Assembly: GCF_038502225.1 (NCBI RefSeq) | Contig: NC_091303.1 | Location: forward strand, 31,187,414-31,251,413 | Direction: 5' to 3' | DNA: 64,000 nucleotides | From: Cherax quadricarinatus | Taxonomy: Eukaryota > Arthropoda > Malacostraca > Decapoda > Parastacidae | Part shown: in pieces, positions 45,552 through 56,769 of the stretch | Layout: every line of letters begins with the position of its first letter | How positions within the stretch are numbered: the stretch's first letter is position 1 | Translations under genes and position numbers: made by a program | Notes under the pieces: generated by a model | Told to the model about the DNA's origin: nothing | Seen by the model: the letters and a program-made list of their open reading frames with translations, nothing else | Databases searched by the model: none

Positions 45552-48500
45552 TATTTGCTATTAAACTACAGTATAAATAATGTAAACCCATTCATGACTG
45601 CATATTGGACAGGTATTGGACGGTGACATCATGTATTTGCTCTTGAACACAGCAAAGAAACAAACATTTCTGCTACTGCTAATAATAACAATAGTAATAA
45701 TAATAATTTTTTTTTATTTTATTAACACACTGGCCGATTCCCACCAAGGCAGGGTGGCCCGAAAAAGAAAAACTTTCACCATCATTCACTCCATCACTGT
45801 CTTGCCAGAAGGGTGCTTTACACTACAGTTTTTAAACTGCAACATTAACACCCCTCCTTCAGAGTGCAGGCACTGTACTTCCCATCTCCAGGACTCAAGT
45901 CCGGCCTGCCGGTTTCCCTGAAGCCCTTCATAAATGTTACTTTGCTCACACTCCAACAGCACGTCAAGTATTAAAAACAATTTGTCTCCATTCACTCCTA
46001 TCAAACACGCTCATGCATGCCTGCTGGAAGTCCAAGAACCTCGCACACAAAACCTCCTTTACCCCCTCCCTCCAACCTTTCCTAGGCCGACCCCTACCCC
46101 GCCTTCCTTCCACTACAGACTGATACACTCTTGAAGTCATTCTGTTTTGCTCCATTCTCTCTACATGTCTGAACCACTTCAACAACCCTTCCTCAACCCT
46201 CTGGACAACAGTTTTGGTAATCCCGCACCTCCTCCTAACTTCCAAACTACGAATTCTCTGCATTATATTCACACCACACATTGCCCTCAGACATGACATC
46301 TCCACTGCCTCCAGCCTTCTCCTCGCTGCACCATTCATCACCTATGCTTCACACCCATATAAGAGCCTTGGTAAAACTATACTCTCATACATTTCCCTCT
46401 TTGCCTCCAAGGACAAAGTTCTTTGTCTCCACAGACTCCTAAGTGCACCGCTCACCCTTTTCCCCTCATCAATTCTATGATTCACCTCATCTTTCATAGA
46501 CCCATCCGCTGACACGTCCACTCCCAAATATCTGAATACATTCACCTCCTCCATACTCTCTCCCTCCAATCTTTTTGTTATCCTCATAACCTTACTCTTT
46601 CCTGTATTCACTTTTAATTTTCTTCTTTTACATACCCTACCAAATTCATCCACCAACCTCTGCAACTTCTCTTCAGAATCTCCCAAGAACACAGTGTCAT
46701 CAGCAAAGAGCAACTGTGACAACTCCCACTTTATGTGTGATTCTTTATCTTTTAACTCCACGCCTCTTGCCAAGACCCTCACATTTACTTCTCTTACAAC
46801 CCCATCTATAAATATATTAAACAACCACGGTGACATCACACATCCTTGTCTAAGGCCTACTTTTACTGGGAAATAATCTCCCTCTTTCCTACATACTCTA
46901 ACTTAAGCCTCACTATCCTCGTAAAAACTCTTCACTGCTTTCAGTAACCTACCTCCTACACCATACACCTGCAACATCTGCCACATTGCCCCCCTATCCA
47001 CCCTGTCATACGCCTTTTCGAAATCCATAAATGCCACAAAAACCTCTTTAGCCTTATCTAAATACTGTTCACTTATATGTTTCACTGTAAACACCTGGTC
47101 CACACACCCCCTACCTTTCCTAAAGCCTCCTTGTTCATCTGCTATCCTATTCTCCGTCTTACTCTTAATTCTTTCAATAATAACTCTACCATACACTTTA
47201 CCAGGTATACTCAACAGACTTATCCCCCTATAATTTTTGCACTCTCTTTTGTCCCCTTTGCCTTTATACAAAGGAACTATGCATGCTCTCTGCCAATCCC
47301 TAGGTACCTTACCCTCTTCCATACATTTATTAAATAATTGCACCAACCACTCCAAAACTATATCCCCACCTGCTTTTAACATTTCTATCTTTATCCCATC
47401 AATCCCGGCTGCCTTACCCCCTTTCATTTTACCTACTGCCTCACGAACTTGCCCCACACTCACAACTGGCTCTTCCTCACTCCTACAAGATGTTATTCCT
47501 CTTTGCCCTATACACGAAATCACAGCTTCCCTATCTTCATCAACATTTAACAATTCCTCAAAATATTCCCTCCATCTTCCCAGTACCTCTAACTCTCCAT
47601 TTAACCCTTTGAGGGTCGACAGGCCCTCTCCGAAACTCGTTCTCAGGGTCGGCCAAATTTCAAAAAAAAAAAAAATTATTTTTTCTTATGAAAAAAATAG
47701 AGTATTTTTTTCTAAACATTATAGGCTAAACAAAAAAATTTTAACGTCAATACTTACCGAGATATGGAGGTGTGAAATTTGCCAAAATTGAACAACATAT
47801 GGTAACATCGCCGACTGCCGTCACCCGGTATTTTTCTATTTACTTTTTTATGTACTATTTTCAATTATTTTTCAATTTTTCTTTTTCTGAGTAACTTTTA
47901 TGGCCTCTGAGGCCAACATGATCAGTATTTTGTAAGTTATTTCTTTTTCAATACTACACAATAAGGGCGTAAACACTGTTGTCATTATTTTGTTTACAGA
48001 AAATATTTACACAAACAAACAATATGAAATGTTGTTTATTACTATTTTACTATATTTTATATACACATATACAGTCACAGGACATGTTTCTAGAAGTTCT
48101 GCAGCCTGTGGAAGTCTTTGAAACATGGTGTCATGCACAGTGGAATTTTGCACTCCTCACACATAAAACGAGTGTCTCTGCGTTGTTGTGGGCGTTTTTT
48201 TGTATGTGAACAGACGTAACACCTCTTCTGAGCCTTTTTCTTCAAAGCAGTAGCAGGCAGTTTTACCAGGAAGTGATCACCATGCTTCAGACGAGCAGGT
48301 AGTTGTTGATAATTTGGTGGGCGGTCAATTGCAGGTGCATTTCCTTGGTACTTGAATACTATTTGTCTGATGACAGACAAACAGAATTCGCCGTACTGTG
48401 GTTTGTTTCTGGTGCTCATCTTATACATATTATAAGCATTGAGCATGGAAATGTCCAGAAGATGGAAAAACAGTTTGATGTACCACTTATAACTCTTGCG

Positions 48501-50282
48501 AACACAATCAGCAAACCCAATCTGCATGTCACATTTGTCCACTGAACGCATGTTGAAGGTGTAATCAATCACAGCTGCAGGTTTTAGAATGGGTTCATTT
48601 CTCTCTCTATGCTGCCTGCCACTGTCTGCCATTTCATTAGGGTGAATTGATGACAACAGTGTGACATCTCGTTTGTCATGCCACCGAAATGCCATGATGT
48701 CATTGGCAGCAAACGCCTGCACCTCACCTCTGCGAGTGCCAGCGTCAAACCTGGGCATATGTTTTCGATTTGCACGCACTGTGCCACACACATCTGTCAT
48801 GTTCACTCGCAAAAAATCACTGAGTGAGGGGCTTGTGTACCAGTTATCTGTATATAATATATGCCCCTTACCAAGGTATGGTTCTATCATTGTTCGAACC
48901 ACATCACCTGAGATGCAAAATAACTTCCTGGTATTTTGCAATGTATAACTTCCAGTGTACACAATAATATCCAATACCAGACCACTGTAACAATCACAAA
49001 GCACAAACAACTTTATACCAAAGCGTTTCCTCTTGCTTGGTATGTACTGCTTGAAAGAGAGTCTTCCTTTGAACAGAATCAAAGACTCGTCAATTACAAG
49101 CTTCCTGAAGGGATAAAAATGAGTACTGAATTTCTGTTTCAGATACACAAACACATTCCTAATCTTATATAACCTGTCAGTTCTGTCAGGCCTGGTTTTA
49201 TCTGAGAAGTGAAGCATACGTAACATTAGCACAAATCGATTCACTGGCATTATATCACTGAAACCTGGTGTTGCAATCAGGGGGTCTGTTGACCAGTATG
49301 ATTTCACTTTGTGCTTATACACATGTGGCATAAGCATTATTGTGGCAAAGAAAAGATACATCTCAGCCACAGTTGCCTCCTTCCATTGGTGTAGACGTGA
49401 TTTTGGTGAAAGTATTGTGTTTGCCATGGTGTACTCGTAGTATGTGTTGCTTTCCATGACAATACTTTTCATCAGTGGTTCGTCAAAGAATAACTCGAAA
49501 CATTCCAGTTCAGTGGCATTGTTCCCAAGTGCACAAGATGGCCGTATTCCACTTTGGCTGCCATCAAACTGGTGGGGATTTGGAACAAAATTGGCAGCTT
49601 CCTGCCAATCCCAGGTGCGGTCTGCTGGTGGGTACTGGACAATGACAGGTGGTTGTGGTTGTGGAGGTTGTGGTTGTGGAGGTTGTGGTTGTGGAGGTTG
49701 TGGTTGTGGAGGCTGGTGTGGTGGGGGAGTGGGGGATGGTGGCCTTTGTTCTAGATCAGCTGAGGCAGCGGCGTGGGTGGCAGCATGGCCCACTGCTGGT
49801 GCCTCACCGCCGGCACCACTACCACCACGCACATTTTCCATCCCAATTGCAACAGTATCTTCGTCATTTTCACTGTCTGTTCCTGTTGTACAGCCACGGG
49901 ATGTACTCCGAGATACACTCCTTCCCCTTGGTAAAACATATGGCACACTTCCAGAGCGCATATATCGTCGTATATACTGACGCTTCACTGGGGAATATTG
50001 CACTTCACTATCACTACTGGAACTAGTTTGAAGAGCTTGTAGTTCATATTCACTATCACTATCATCACCCATGCTCTCATCTGAGTCTGGGATTTGGGAA
50101 AATAGAAGTTTCCTCTTGGGTTCTGGAACAACTGAACGTGAACACGAGGGCCCAGCACCAGAGGTGGAAGGCTGAGGGTCGTCTGGGTTTTCTTCACTAT
50201 TACCGATATTATGGTCATTAGTTTCGGTCAAAACCTCACTAAAACCACGAAACTCATCTTCACTGGCACTTCCATCACTATT

Positions 50283-51582
50283 TATTTATTTTTTATTTTT
50301 TATTTAAAAATTTGTGCACACATACAGAGGTACAAAAAATACAGAAAAGAGCAGTATGCCAAAGCCACTTATACTATGCATAGCATTACGGGCTGGCTTA
50401 AAATTAACTTAAGATGAACTAAGCAATGATGACATCGGTGATAAAACTTTAATGTAAACAGATTACTATAAAGCACAAGTGAGTATTACAAAGACAGGTC
50501 ATATGGTTGTATGCATTGTTGTACATTCAGTAGAATGGAGTATTCTGTTAGGTAGTGTATTTAAAAAATAATAAAGTTAGATTGGGTTTTAGGTTTAACA
50601 TTTATGTGATATAATTGTGAGAAACATTTAAGATATACAATTTATAAGGTTCAGTTATTCAGTATTTATTTGGTTTTGGGTGAGTAAGTGATCTTTGAGA
50701 AGAGACTTGAATTTATAAACAGGTAGTGTTTCTTTTATATTTACAGGTAATGAGTTCCAGATTTTAGGGCCTTTTATGTGCATTGAGTTTTTGCATAGTG
50801 TGAGATGGACACGAGGAACATCAAAGAGTGATCTGTGCCTTGTGTTATGGTCATGTGTTCTGTTGAGGTTGGCAAGGAGATGTTTGAGTGGAGGGTTAAT
50901 ATCAGAGTTAAGTGTTCTATGTATGTAATAGGTGCAGTAATAAGTATGAATGTTTTGTATGGTGAATAGGTTTAGTGTATTGAATATTGGTGGAGTGTGC
51001 TGCCTATAGTGAGAATTTGTTATCATTCTAACTGCAGCCTTTTGTTGGGTAATTAGTGGTCTGAGATGGTTACTTGTTGTTGAGCCCCATGCACAAATTC
51101 CATAGGTGAGATAGGGGTAAATAAGAGAGTGATATAGGGCCAGGAGGGCTGACTGTGGAGCATAGTACCGTATCTTCGATAGTATGCCTACAGTCTTGGA
51201 AATTTTCTTAGAAATTTGTTGTATATGTGTATGAAATTTGAGTCTATTATCAAGGTGGATTCCTAAGAATTTTCCCTCTGTTAGCTTTGTGATAGGTGAT
51301 CCGTTTATCATTATGTTAAGAGGGACATCTGTAGCTCTGTTACCAAACTGAATGAAGTAGGTTTTGTCAATGTTTAGTGTAAGTTTGTTAGTCCTCATCC
51401 AGGTAGATATTTTCTGTAATTCTGTATTTACAGTATTGGCTAGCGTGACTGGGCTCGGGTGGGAGAAGACGTATGTAGTGTCATCTGCAAATAGTGTGGG
51501 TTTGAGTAATTGCGAAGCATTTGGTAGGTCATTTATGTATAGGAGAAAGAGAAGAGGGCCAAGGACACTTCCCTGTGGGACA
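50283..51582 (-). mobile_element. LINE-B3: 5'-truncated LINE-B insertion with 7-bp target duplication
   Basis: It is flanked by CACTATT at 50276-50282 and again at 51583-51589. The empty site is preserved in P1 at about 6970-6985. It covers the RT end and 3' UTR of LINE-B and is nearly identical to LINE-B1 (20650-21940), so the insertion is recent. RT frame open from 'VPQGSVLGPLLF' to the end. Confidence 0.93.
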
Positions 51583-51665
51583 CTATTAGAACTGTCACTG
51601 GGGAACAAAAGTGTCCCAATTCGCCGAGGAGTGAGGAGCTTCTTACCGCGAGGCATGGTGGACAT
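50655..51665 (-). CDS. Fusion ORF: piggyBac amino end joined in frame to LINE-B RT carboxyl half (336 aa)
   Basis: Starting at the P3 transposase ATG (51665), the frame encodes 'MSTMPRGKKLLTPRR' and the next residues through 'SDSSNS'. It then runs straight into LINE-B3 at 'VPQGSVLGPLLFLLYINDLP' and continues through the catalytic 'FADDTTYVF' and the 'WNSLPVNIK' block to the LINE stop. It lacks the RT fingers and endonuclease and the transposase catalytic domain, so neither parent activity is expected. Whether it is transcribed is unknown; the P3 5' region could supply a promoter. Confidence 0.7.
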   Translation of the reverse strand: MSTMPRGKKLLTPRRIGTLLFPSDSSNSVPQGSVLGPLLFLLYINDLPNASQLLKPTLFADDTTYVFSHPSPVTLANTVNTELQKISTWMRTNKLTLNIDKTYFIQFGNRATDVPLNIMINGSPITKLTEGKFLGIHLDNRLKFHTHIQQISKKISKTVGILSKIRYYAPQSALLALYHSLIYPYLTYGICAWGSTTSNHLRPLITQQKAAVRMITNSHYRQHTPPIFNTLNLFTIQNIHTYYCTYYIHRTLNSDINPPLKHLLANLNRTHDHNTRHRSLFDVPRVHLTLCKNSMHIKGPKIWNSLPVNIKETLPVYKFKSLLKDHLLTQNQINTE

Positions 51666-53544
51666 TGTTTACTAAGAGGGCATTCCCACAATGCACCACT
51701 GGGTCCCAGATTTTTTTTCTACCGCGCACACTGACCACGCAGACCCATTCTCTCACACCTAGGCCTACCAGCCTTTTCGCGCGAGATTTGAGGCCGCTAG
51801 AATTTATGCGTACTAGTACGTCAAAAAACCCTATGCGTAAGACGTACTAGTACGACGAAAACCCTCAAAGGGTTAATAACTCTCCTATCCTATTTTTAAC
51901 TGACAAATCCATTTATTCTCTAAGCTACCTTAACTTGTTAATCTCACTCCAAAACTTTTTCTTATTTTCAACAAAATTTGTTGATAACATCTCACCCACT
52001 CTCTCATTTGCTCTCTTTTTACGTTGCTTCACCACTCTCTTAACCTCTCTCTTTTTCTCCATATACTCTTCCTTCCTTGCATCACTTCTACTTTGTAAAA
52101 ACTTCTCATATGCTAACTTTTTCTCCCTTACTGCTCTCTTTACATCATCATTCCACCAATCGCTCCTCTTCCCTTCCGCACCCACTTTCCTGTAACCACA
52201 AACTTCTGCTGAACACTCTAACACTACATTTTTAAACCTACCCCATACCTCTTCGACCCCATTGCCTATGCTCTCATTAGCCCATCTATCCTCCATTAGC
52301 TGTTTATATCTTACCCTAACTGCCTCCTCTTTTAGTTTATAAACCTTCACCTCTCTCTTCCCTGATGCTTCTGTTCTCCTTGTATCCCATCTGCCTTTTA
52401 CTCTCAGTGTAGCTACAACTAAAAAGTGATCTGATATATCTGTGACCTCTCTATAAACATGTACATCCTGAAGTCTACTCAACAGTCTTTTATCTACCAA
52501 TACATAATCCAACAAACTACTGTCATTTCGCCCTACATCATATCTTGTATACTTATTTATCCTCTTTTTCTTAAAATATGTATTACCTATAACTAAACCC
52601 CTTTCTATACAAAGTTCAATCAAAGGGCTCCCATTATCATTTACACCTGGCACCCCAAACTTACCTACTACACCCTCTCTTAAAGTTTCTCTTACTTTAG
52701 CATTCAGGTCCCCTACCACAATTACTCTCTCACTTGGTTCAAAGCTTCTTATACATTCACTTAACATCTCCCAAAATCTCTCTCTCTCCTCTACATTCTT
52801 CTCTTCTCCAGGTGCATACACGCTTATTATGACCCACTTTTCGCATCTAACCTTTACTTTAATCCACATAATTCTTGAATTTACACATTCATATTCTCTT
52901 TTCTCTTTCCATAACTGATACTTCAACATTACTGCTACCCCTTCCTTAGCTCTAACTCTCTCAGATACCCCAGATTTAATCCCATTTATTTCCCCCCACC
53001 GAAACTCCCCTATCCCCTTCATCTTTGTTTCGCTTAGGGCCAGGACATCCAACTTCTTTTCATTCATAACATCAGCAATCATCTGTTTCTTGTCATCCGC
53101 ACTACATCCACGCACATTCAAGCATCCCAGTTTTATGAAGTTTTTCTTCTTCTCTTTTTTAGTAAATGTCTACAGGAGAAGGGGTTACTAGCCCATTGCT
53201 CCCAGCATTTTAGTCGCCTCATACGACATGCATGGCTTACTGAGGAAAGATTCTTTTCCACTTCCCCATGGACAATAGAAGAAATAAAGAAGAACAAGAG
53301 CTATTTAGAAAAAGGAGAAAAACCTAGATGTATGTATATGTATATGCATGTGCGTGTCTGAAGTGTGACCAAAGTGTAAGTAGGAGTAGCAAGATATCCC
53401 TGTTATCTGGCATGTTTATGAGACAGAAAAAGAAACCAGCAATCCTACCATCATGCAAAACAGTTACAGGTTTCTGTTTCACAGTCATTTGGCAGGACGG
53501 TAGTACTTCCCTGGGTGGTTGCTGTCTACCAACCTACTACCTTA

Positions 53545-53581
<37 letters not shown>

Positions 53582-53592
53582 GCGATAGAATT

Positions 53593-54072
53593 CTTTCTTT
53601 TTTTTTCTTTTAACACACCGGCCGTATCCCACCGAGGCGGGGTGGCCCAAAAGGAAAAACGAAAGTTTCTCCTTTTACATTTAGTAATATATACAGGAGA
53701 AGAGATTACTAGCCCCTTACTCCCGGCATTTTAGTCGCCTCTTACAACACGCATGGCTTACGGAGGAAGAATTCTGTTCCACTTCCAAATGGAGGTAAGA
53801 GGAAATAAACAAGAACAAGAACTAGTAAGAAAAATGGAAGAAAACCCAGAGGGGTGTGTATATACATATATGCTTGTACATGTATGTGTAGTGTGATCTA
53901 AGTGTAAGTAGAAGTAGCAAGACATACCTGAAATCTTGCATGTTTATGAGACAGAAAAAAGGACACCAGCAATCCTACCATCATGTAAAACAATTACAGG
54001 CTTCCGTTTTGCACTCACTTGGCAGGACGGTAGTACTTCCCTGGGTGGTTGCTGTCTACCAACCTACTACCT
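53593..54072 (-). mobile_element. mini-A2: LINE-A derivative (5' leader joined to 3' tail)
   Basis: Same structure as mini-A1: LINE-A-like 5' end at about 54072, leader, then a direct junction to the tail at about 53640 (CCACCCCGCCTCGGTGGGA) and a (GAAA)n-like end. It is flanked by AAATGCGATAGAATT (53578-53592) and AAATGTGATAGAATT (54105-54119). The preceding CTTAAATAAT(AAT)n stretch is also duplicated on both sides (from 53541 and 54071), so the duplication may be about 50 bp. Confidence 0.85.
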
Positions 54073-54279
54073 TAAATAATAATAATAATAATGATAATAA
54101 TAATAAATGTGATAGAATTGAAGAAGGAAATTGTACAAAAATGTGAGGGAATGGTTGACACATCGTCAGTGTGGCTTTGTTTATGCTGGAGTGAGCATTA
54201 GTCTCTGTGCTCTTCCAAACATTTCACAATAATTTATTGTGTTTGGTGCTTGTAGATTGAGTGCGACTGGAGTGGTAGA

Positions 54280-54490
54280 GGTAGTGTTTGAGGAAGCGGT
54301 TGAAGCAGTGGGTGAGGCAGTGGGTGAGACAGCAGTTGAGGCAGTGGTTGAGGCAGTGGGTGAGGCAGTGGTTGAGGAAGCAGTTGAGGCAGTGGGTGAG
54401 GCAGTGGGCAAGGCAGCAGTTGAGGCAGTGTGTGAGGCATCAGTTAAGGCAGTGGGTGAGGCATTGGTTGAGGCAGTGGTATTTAATAAC
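54280..54490. repeat. 12-bp minisatellite (GAGGCAGTGGGT type) in the X left arm
   Basis: Imperfect 12-bp units GAGGCAGTGGTT/GGT repeated about 16 times. The inverted counterpart is at 55500-55705 and a short related run at 56147-56212. The frames it creates (Val/Glu/Ala or Trp/Arg/Gln) are repeat artefacts. Confidence 0.9.
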
Positions 54491-55486
54491 ATACATGTTA
54501 ATAATAATAATTCAAATTCAAATTCAAAGTTTATTCTCTATAAGGATTACAATGCTGAGTTTACAGAAATTTGGTTATTGTTTTGTTTACATGTAGTAAA
54601 ATTGTAATTACAGAGTGTACCACTAGAATGCTTAGCATGGCTAGGCATTTCGGGCATACTTAGTTTTATTCTTAATTGTAAAATATTACAAATTATGAGG
54701 TAAGTTGGTATTATGGCTAAGTGACTAAATACTAGTTTATGAGTTTAGCAATGTGAATGCTTTTGTTTCAGTATTGGAGTATCACAGGATTCATTATTTT
54801 AAGACTGAGATTAATATTTCTGTTTATGGTCAAATGAGTGAGCGAGTGTAAGTGTGAACCACCAGGTGGTATTCGTGTAGTTAGTTGACGGGGTGTATCA
54901 GGGAGATAAGATGTTTTCTAATGATAGTTTTGAAGGTGATGAATGTGTCTGCAGTTCTAGAGTTCTCAGGTAGGGTATTCCAGATTTTAGGGCCTTTGAC
55001 ATACATTGAATTTTTGTAAAGGTTTAGTCGGACACGGGGAATGCCGTAGAGATGTTTGTGTCTGGTGTTATGCCTGTGGGTTCTGTCACAACTATCAAGA
55101 AAGCGTTTTAGGTCAAGGTTGATATTAGAGTTTAAGGCCCTGTAGATATAGATTGCACAGTAGTAAGTGTGGATGTACTGAACTGGGAGTAAGTTTAGAT
55201 CTTTGAAGAGTGGGGGGGGTGTGCTGCCAGGGATGGGATTTAGTGATTATTCTTACTGCAGCTTTTTGTTGGGTTATTATTGGCTTTAGGTGTGTTGCTG
55301 CAGTTGATCCCCAAGCACAAATAGCATAGGTGAGGTATGGATAAATAAGTGAGTGGTATAGTGTGAGAAGGGCATTTTGCGGCACGTAGTATCGTATCTT
55401 GGAGAGGATCCCAACCGTTTTGGATACTTTTTTGGCTATATGCTGGATATGGGTGCTGAAATTCAGGTTGTTGTCAAGGTATATTT
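54491..55486 (-). mobile_element. LINE-D: 5'-truncated CR1-group LINE end in the loop of X
   Basis: The minus-strand frame 55125-55385 encodes 'LTLYHSLIYPYLTYAICAW' and 'IITQQKAAVRIIT', the RT carboxyl region, followed by a degraded 'GPKIWN' block and a 3' end with CAAATTC repeats (about 54511-54530). It is related to LINE-B but distinct. ATGTTA-type sequences flank it on both sides. Confidence 0.75.
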
Positions 55487-56412
55487 ATAACATGTTATTA
55501 AATACCACTGCCTCAACTGGTGCCTCCACCATTGCCTCAACCGCTGCCTCAACCCCTGCCTAAACCGCTGCCTCTACCAGCGCCTCAACCGCTGCCTCAA
55601 CCACTGCATCAACCGCTGCCTCAACCACTGCCTCACCCACTGCCTCACCCACTGCCTCACCCACTGCCTCACCCACTGCCTCAACTGCTTCCTCAACCAC
55701 TGCCTCTACCACTCCAGTCTCACTCAATCTACAAGCACCAAACACAGTGAATTATTGTGAAATGTTTGGAAGAGCACGGAGACTAATGCTCACTCCAGCA
55801 TAAACAAAGCCACACTGATTATGTGTCAACCACTCCCTCGTATTTTTGTACACTTTCTTTCTTCAATTCTATCACATTTATTATTATTATTGTTATTATT
55901 ATTACTATTATTATTATTAGCAGTAGCAGAAATGTTTGATTCTTTGCTGTGTTCAAGAGTAAACACATGGTGTCACCATCCAATACCTGTCCAAATAGCC
56001 ATTCCAATATGCAGTCATGAATGTGTTTACATTATTTATACTGTAGTTTAATAGCAAATAATGAACAGACAAAACACTCACCACACTGAGTGGTAGGAGG
56101 GCTGGCTGCCGTTGTGGGGTCGGAGGGAGGGTAGTAGGGACTCGCAGTGGTTGAGGAAGTGGTGGAGGCATTGGTGGAGGCATTGGTGGAGGCAGTGGTG
56201 GAGGCAGTGGTATTTAATAATATACATGTTATTAAACCATAACATGTATGTATTTAGTACAGTTTACGACATTTTCATGTATTTTATGATTGTTCATGGT
56301 TCAACAAGTTAAGGAAGCAGTATTGTATTATATTTCCCTACAATATTTTGGGGCACCAAACATTCGCGAGGCTCTTGATCCCCTAACCCTCGCGAATGTT
56401 GAGGGAGACCTG
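55487..56412. repeat. Right foldback arm of X
   Basis: In reverse complement this arm follows the left arm of X in order: terminus, GGCAGCCAGCCCTCC block, 'TTTGCTATTAAACTACAG', AAT-rich microsatellite, 'GTGATAGAATTGAAGAA', 'TGGCTTTGTTTATGCTGGAG' and then the 12-bp minisatellite (55500-55705). It also has an extra segment at 56145-56350 not seen in the left arm. Confidence 0.85.
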
Positions 56413-56769
56413 TATTATTATTACGTATTAGTATTATTATTATTGTTATGGCATCAAAACTAGTGGGAAACTCTTAGTAATTTTAATGTGTACCTGCATG
56501 CCAGCAGAGTGTGTAATTTTATTTAGGTACAGGTACACCTAAGTATAATTATCAGAGTACATATAAAATCCGCAATAACTTTGAAACACTTGAAATTATG
56601 GAAAGTTTCCAGACATAATGGAGAGACATGCTCACAGAGAATGTAAACAAACTGGGTGGTATGTAGTGACCGTGTTAGAAAGTCAGGTGGGGGGAGCCGA
56701 ATTTGAAATGCCGGCATTTGCCTCAAGGCAAAACAACGTAAAGTGGGGCCCTACTGTATTCTTTTTTAT

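Larger units (their letters stand above)
48090..51665 (-). pseudogene. piggyBac transposase (P3), disrupted near its amino end by LINE-B3
   Basis: The amino-terminal 28 or so codons (start ATG 51665, 'MSTMPRGKKLLTP') are separated from the remaining 720 or so codons (48090-50282) by LINE-B3. The main part is open to the carboxyl end and almost identical to P1, with 'VIDESL', 'TDNWYTS', 'SVDKCDM' and the cysteine-rich tail. It has one more Pro-Gln repeat unit than P1. The open downstream part has no ATG immediately after the insertion. The first downstream methionines lie within the acidic region, so a shortened but catalytic-domain-complete protein is conceivable. Confidence 0.92.
47605..51872 (-). 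mobile_element. P3: piggyBac transposon inserted in LINE-A3, itself carrying LINE-B3
   Basis: Flanked by TTAA at 47601-47604 and 51873-51876. The ends and subterminal palindromes are the same as P1 apart from isolated differences. Without LINE-B3 (50283-51582 plus a 7-bp duplication) the element is about 2.96 kb, equal to P1. Transposase on the minus strand. Confidence 0.93.
45964..53121 (-). pseudogene. LINE-A3 endonuclease/RT, nonsense codons plus P3 insertion
   Basis: The endonuclease part (51925-53121) is open for 398 codons and shows 'ALSETKMKG', 'VVGDLNAKV' and 'SDHFLVV', then a stop after 'INKLR'. The RT part (45964-47553) keeps 'FMDFEKAYDRVDR' and 'FADDTVFLGD', but with stops near 46340 (Trp to stop) and 46902 (Gln to stop). 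All pieces share one frame. P3 lies between the two halves. It differs more from LINE-A1 than LINE-A6 does and groups with A4 and A7 by sequence. Confidence 0.9.
45705..53541 (-). mobile_element. LINE-A3: full-length LINE-A split by P3
   Basis: 3' half 45705-47604 and 5' half 51877-53541, rejoined at the TTAA where P3 inserted. The 5' end GTAGTAGGTTGGTAGACAGC is present at about 53541, and the 3' tail (CACTGGCCGATTCCCACC on the + strand) is at about 45728. It is inserted in an AAT-rich part of the X left arm. Confidence 0.88.
44111..56412. mobile_element. X: TA-flanked TIR transposon with long foldback arms, inflated to 12.3 kb
   Basis: The ends CAGGTCTCCCTCAACATTCG and the exact inverted copy (56393-56412) are flanked by TA. 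Inward, the arms stay similar: 'CCCTCCGACCCCCGCAACTGG' in pieces (about 44250-44275) matches the inverse of 56110-56135. The stretches 45554-45700 and 54110-54490 match the inverse of 55500-56060. The left arm is split by Tigger-2 and by LINE-A3 with its inserts. The loop contains LINE-D. No X-specific transposase was found. Confidence 0.85.
40814..56757. mobile_element. Y2: second copy of the GGGCCCC-TIR transposon, inflated to 15.9 kb
   Basis: The left end CAGTAGGGCCCCACTTATA and right end (reverse complement CAGTAGGGCCCCACTTTACG) are flanked by TA. Its left (40814-41448, 42486-43060) and right (56415-56757) portions match those of Y1. Its own sequence totals about 1.6 kb with no transposase. 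The remainder is a minisatellite-bearing TIR element, a pB-N and element X with its nested LINEs and piggyBac. Confidence 0.82.

Noticed and set aside
54239..54607. 122-codon Val/Glu/Ala-rich frame and a 102-codon Arg/Trp/Gln-rich frame
   Set aside because: Both are readings of the 12-bp GAGGCAGTGGGT minisatellite, and the inverted arm gives the same artefact.
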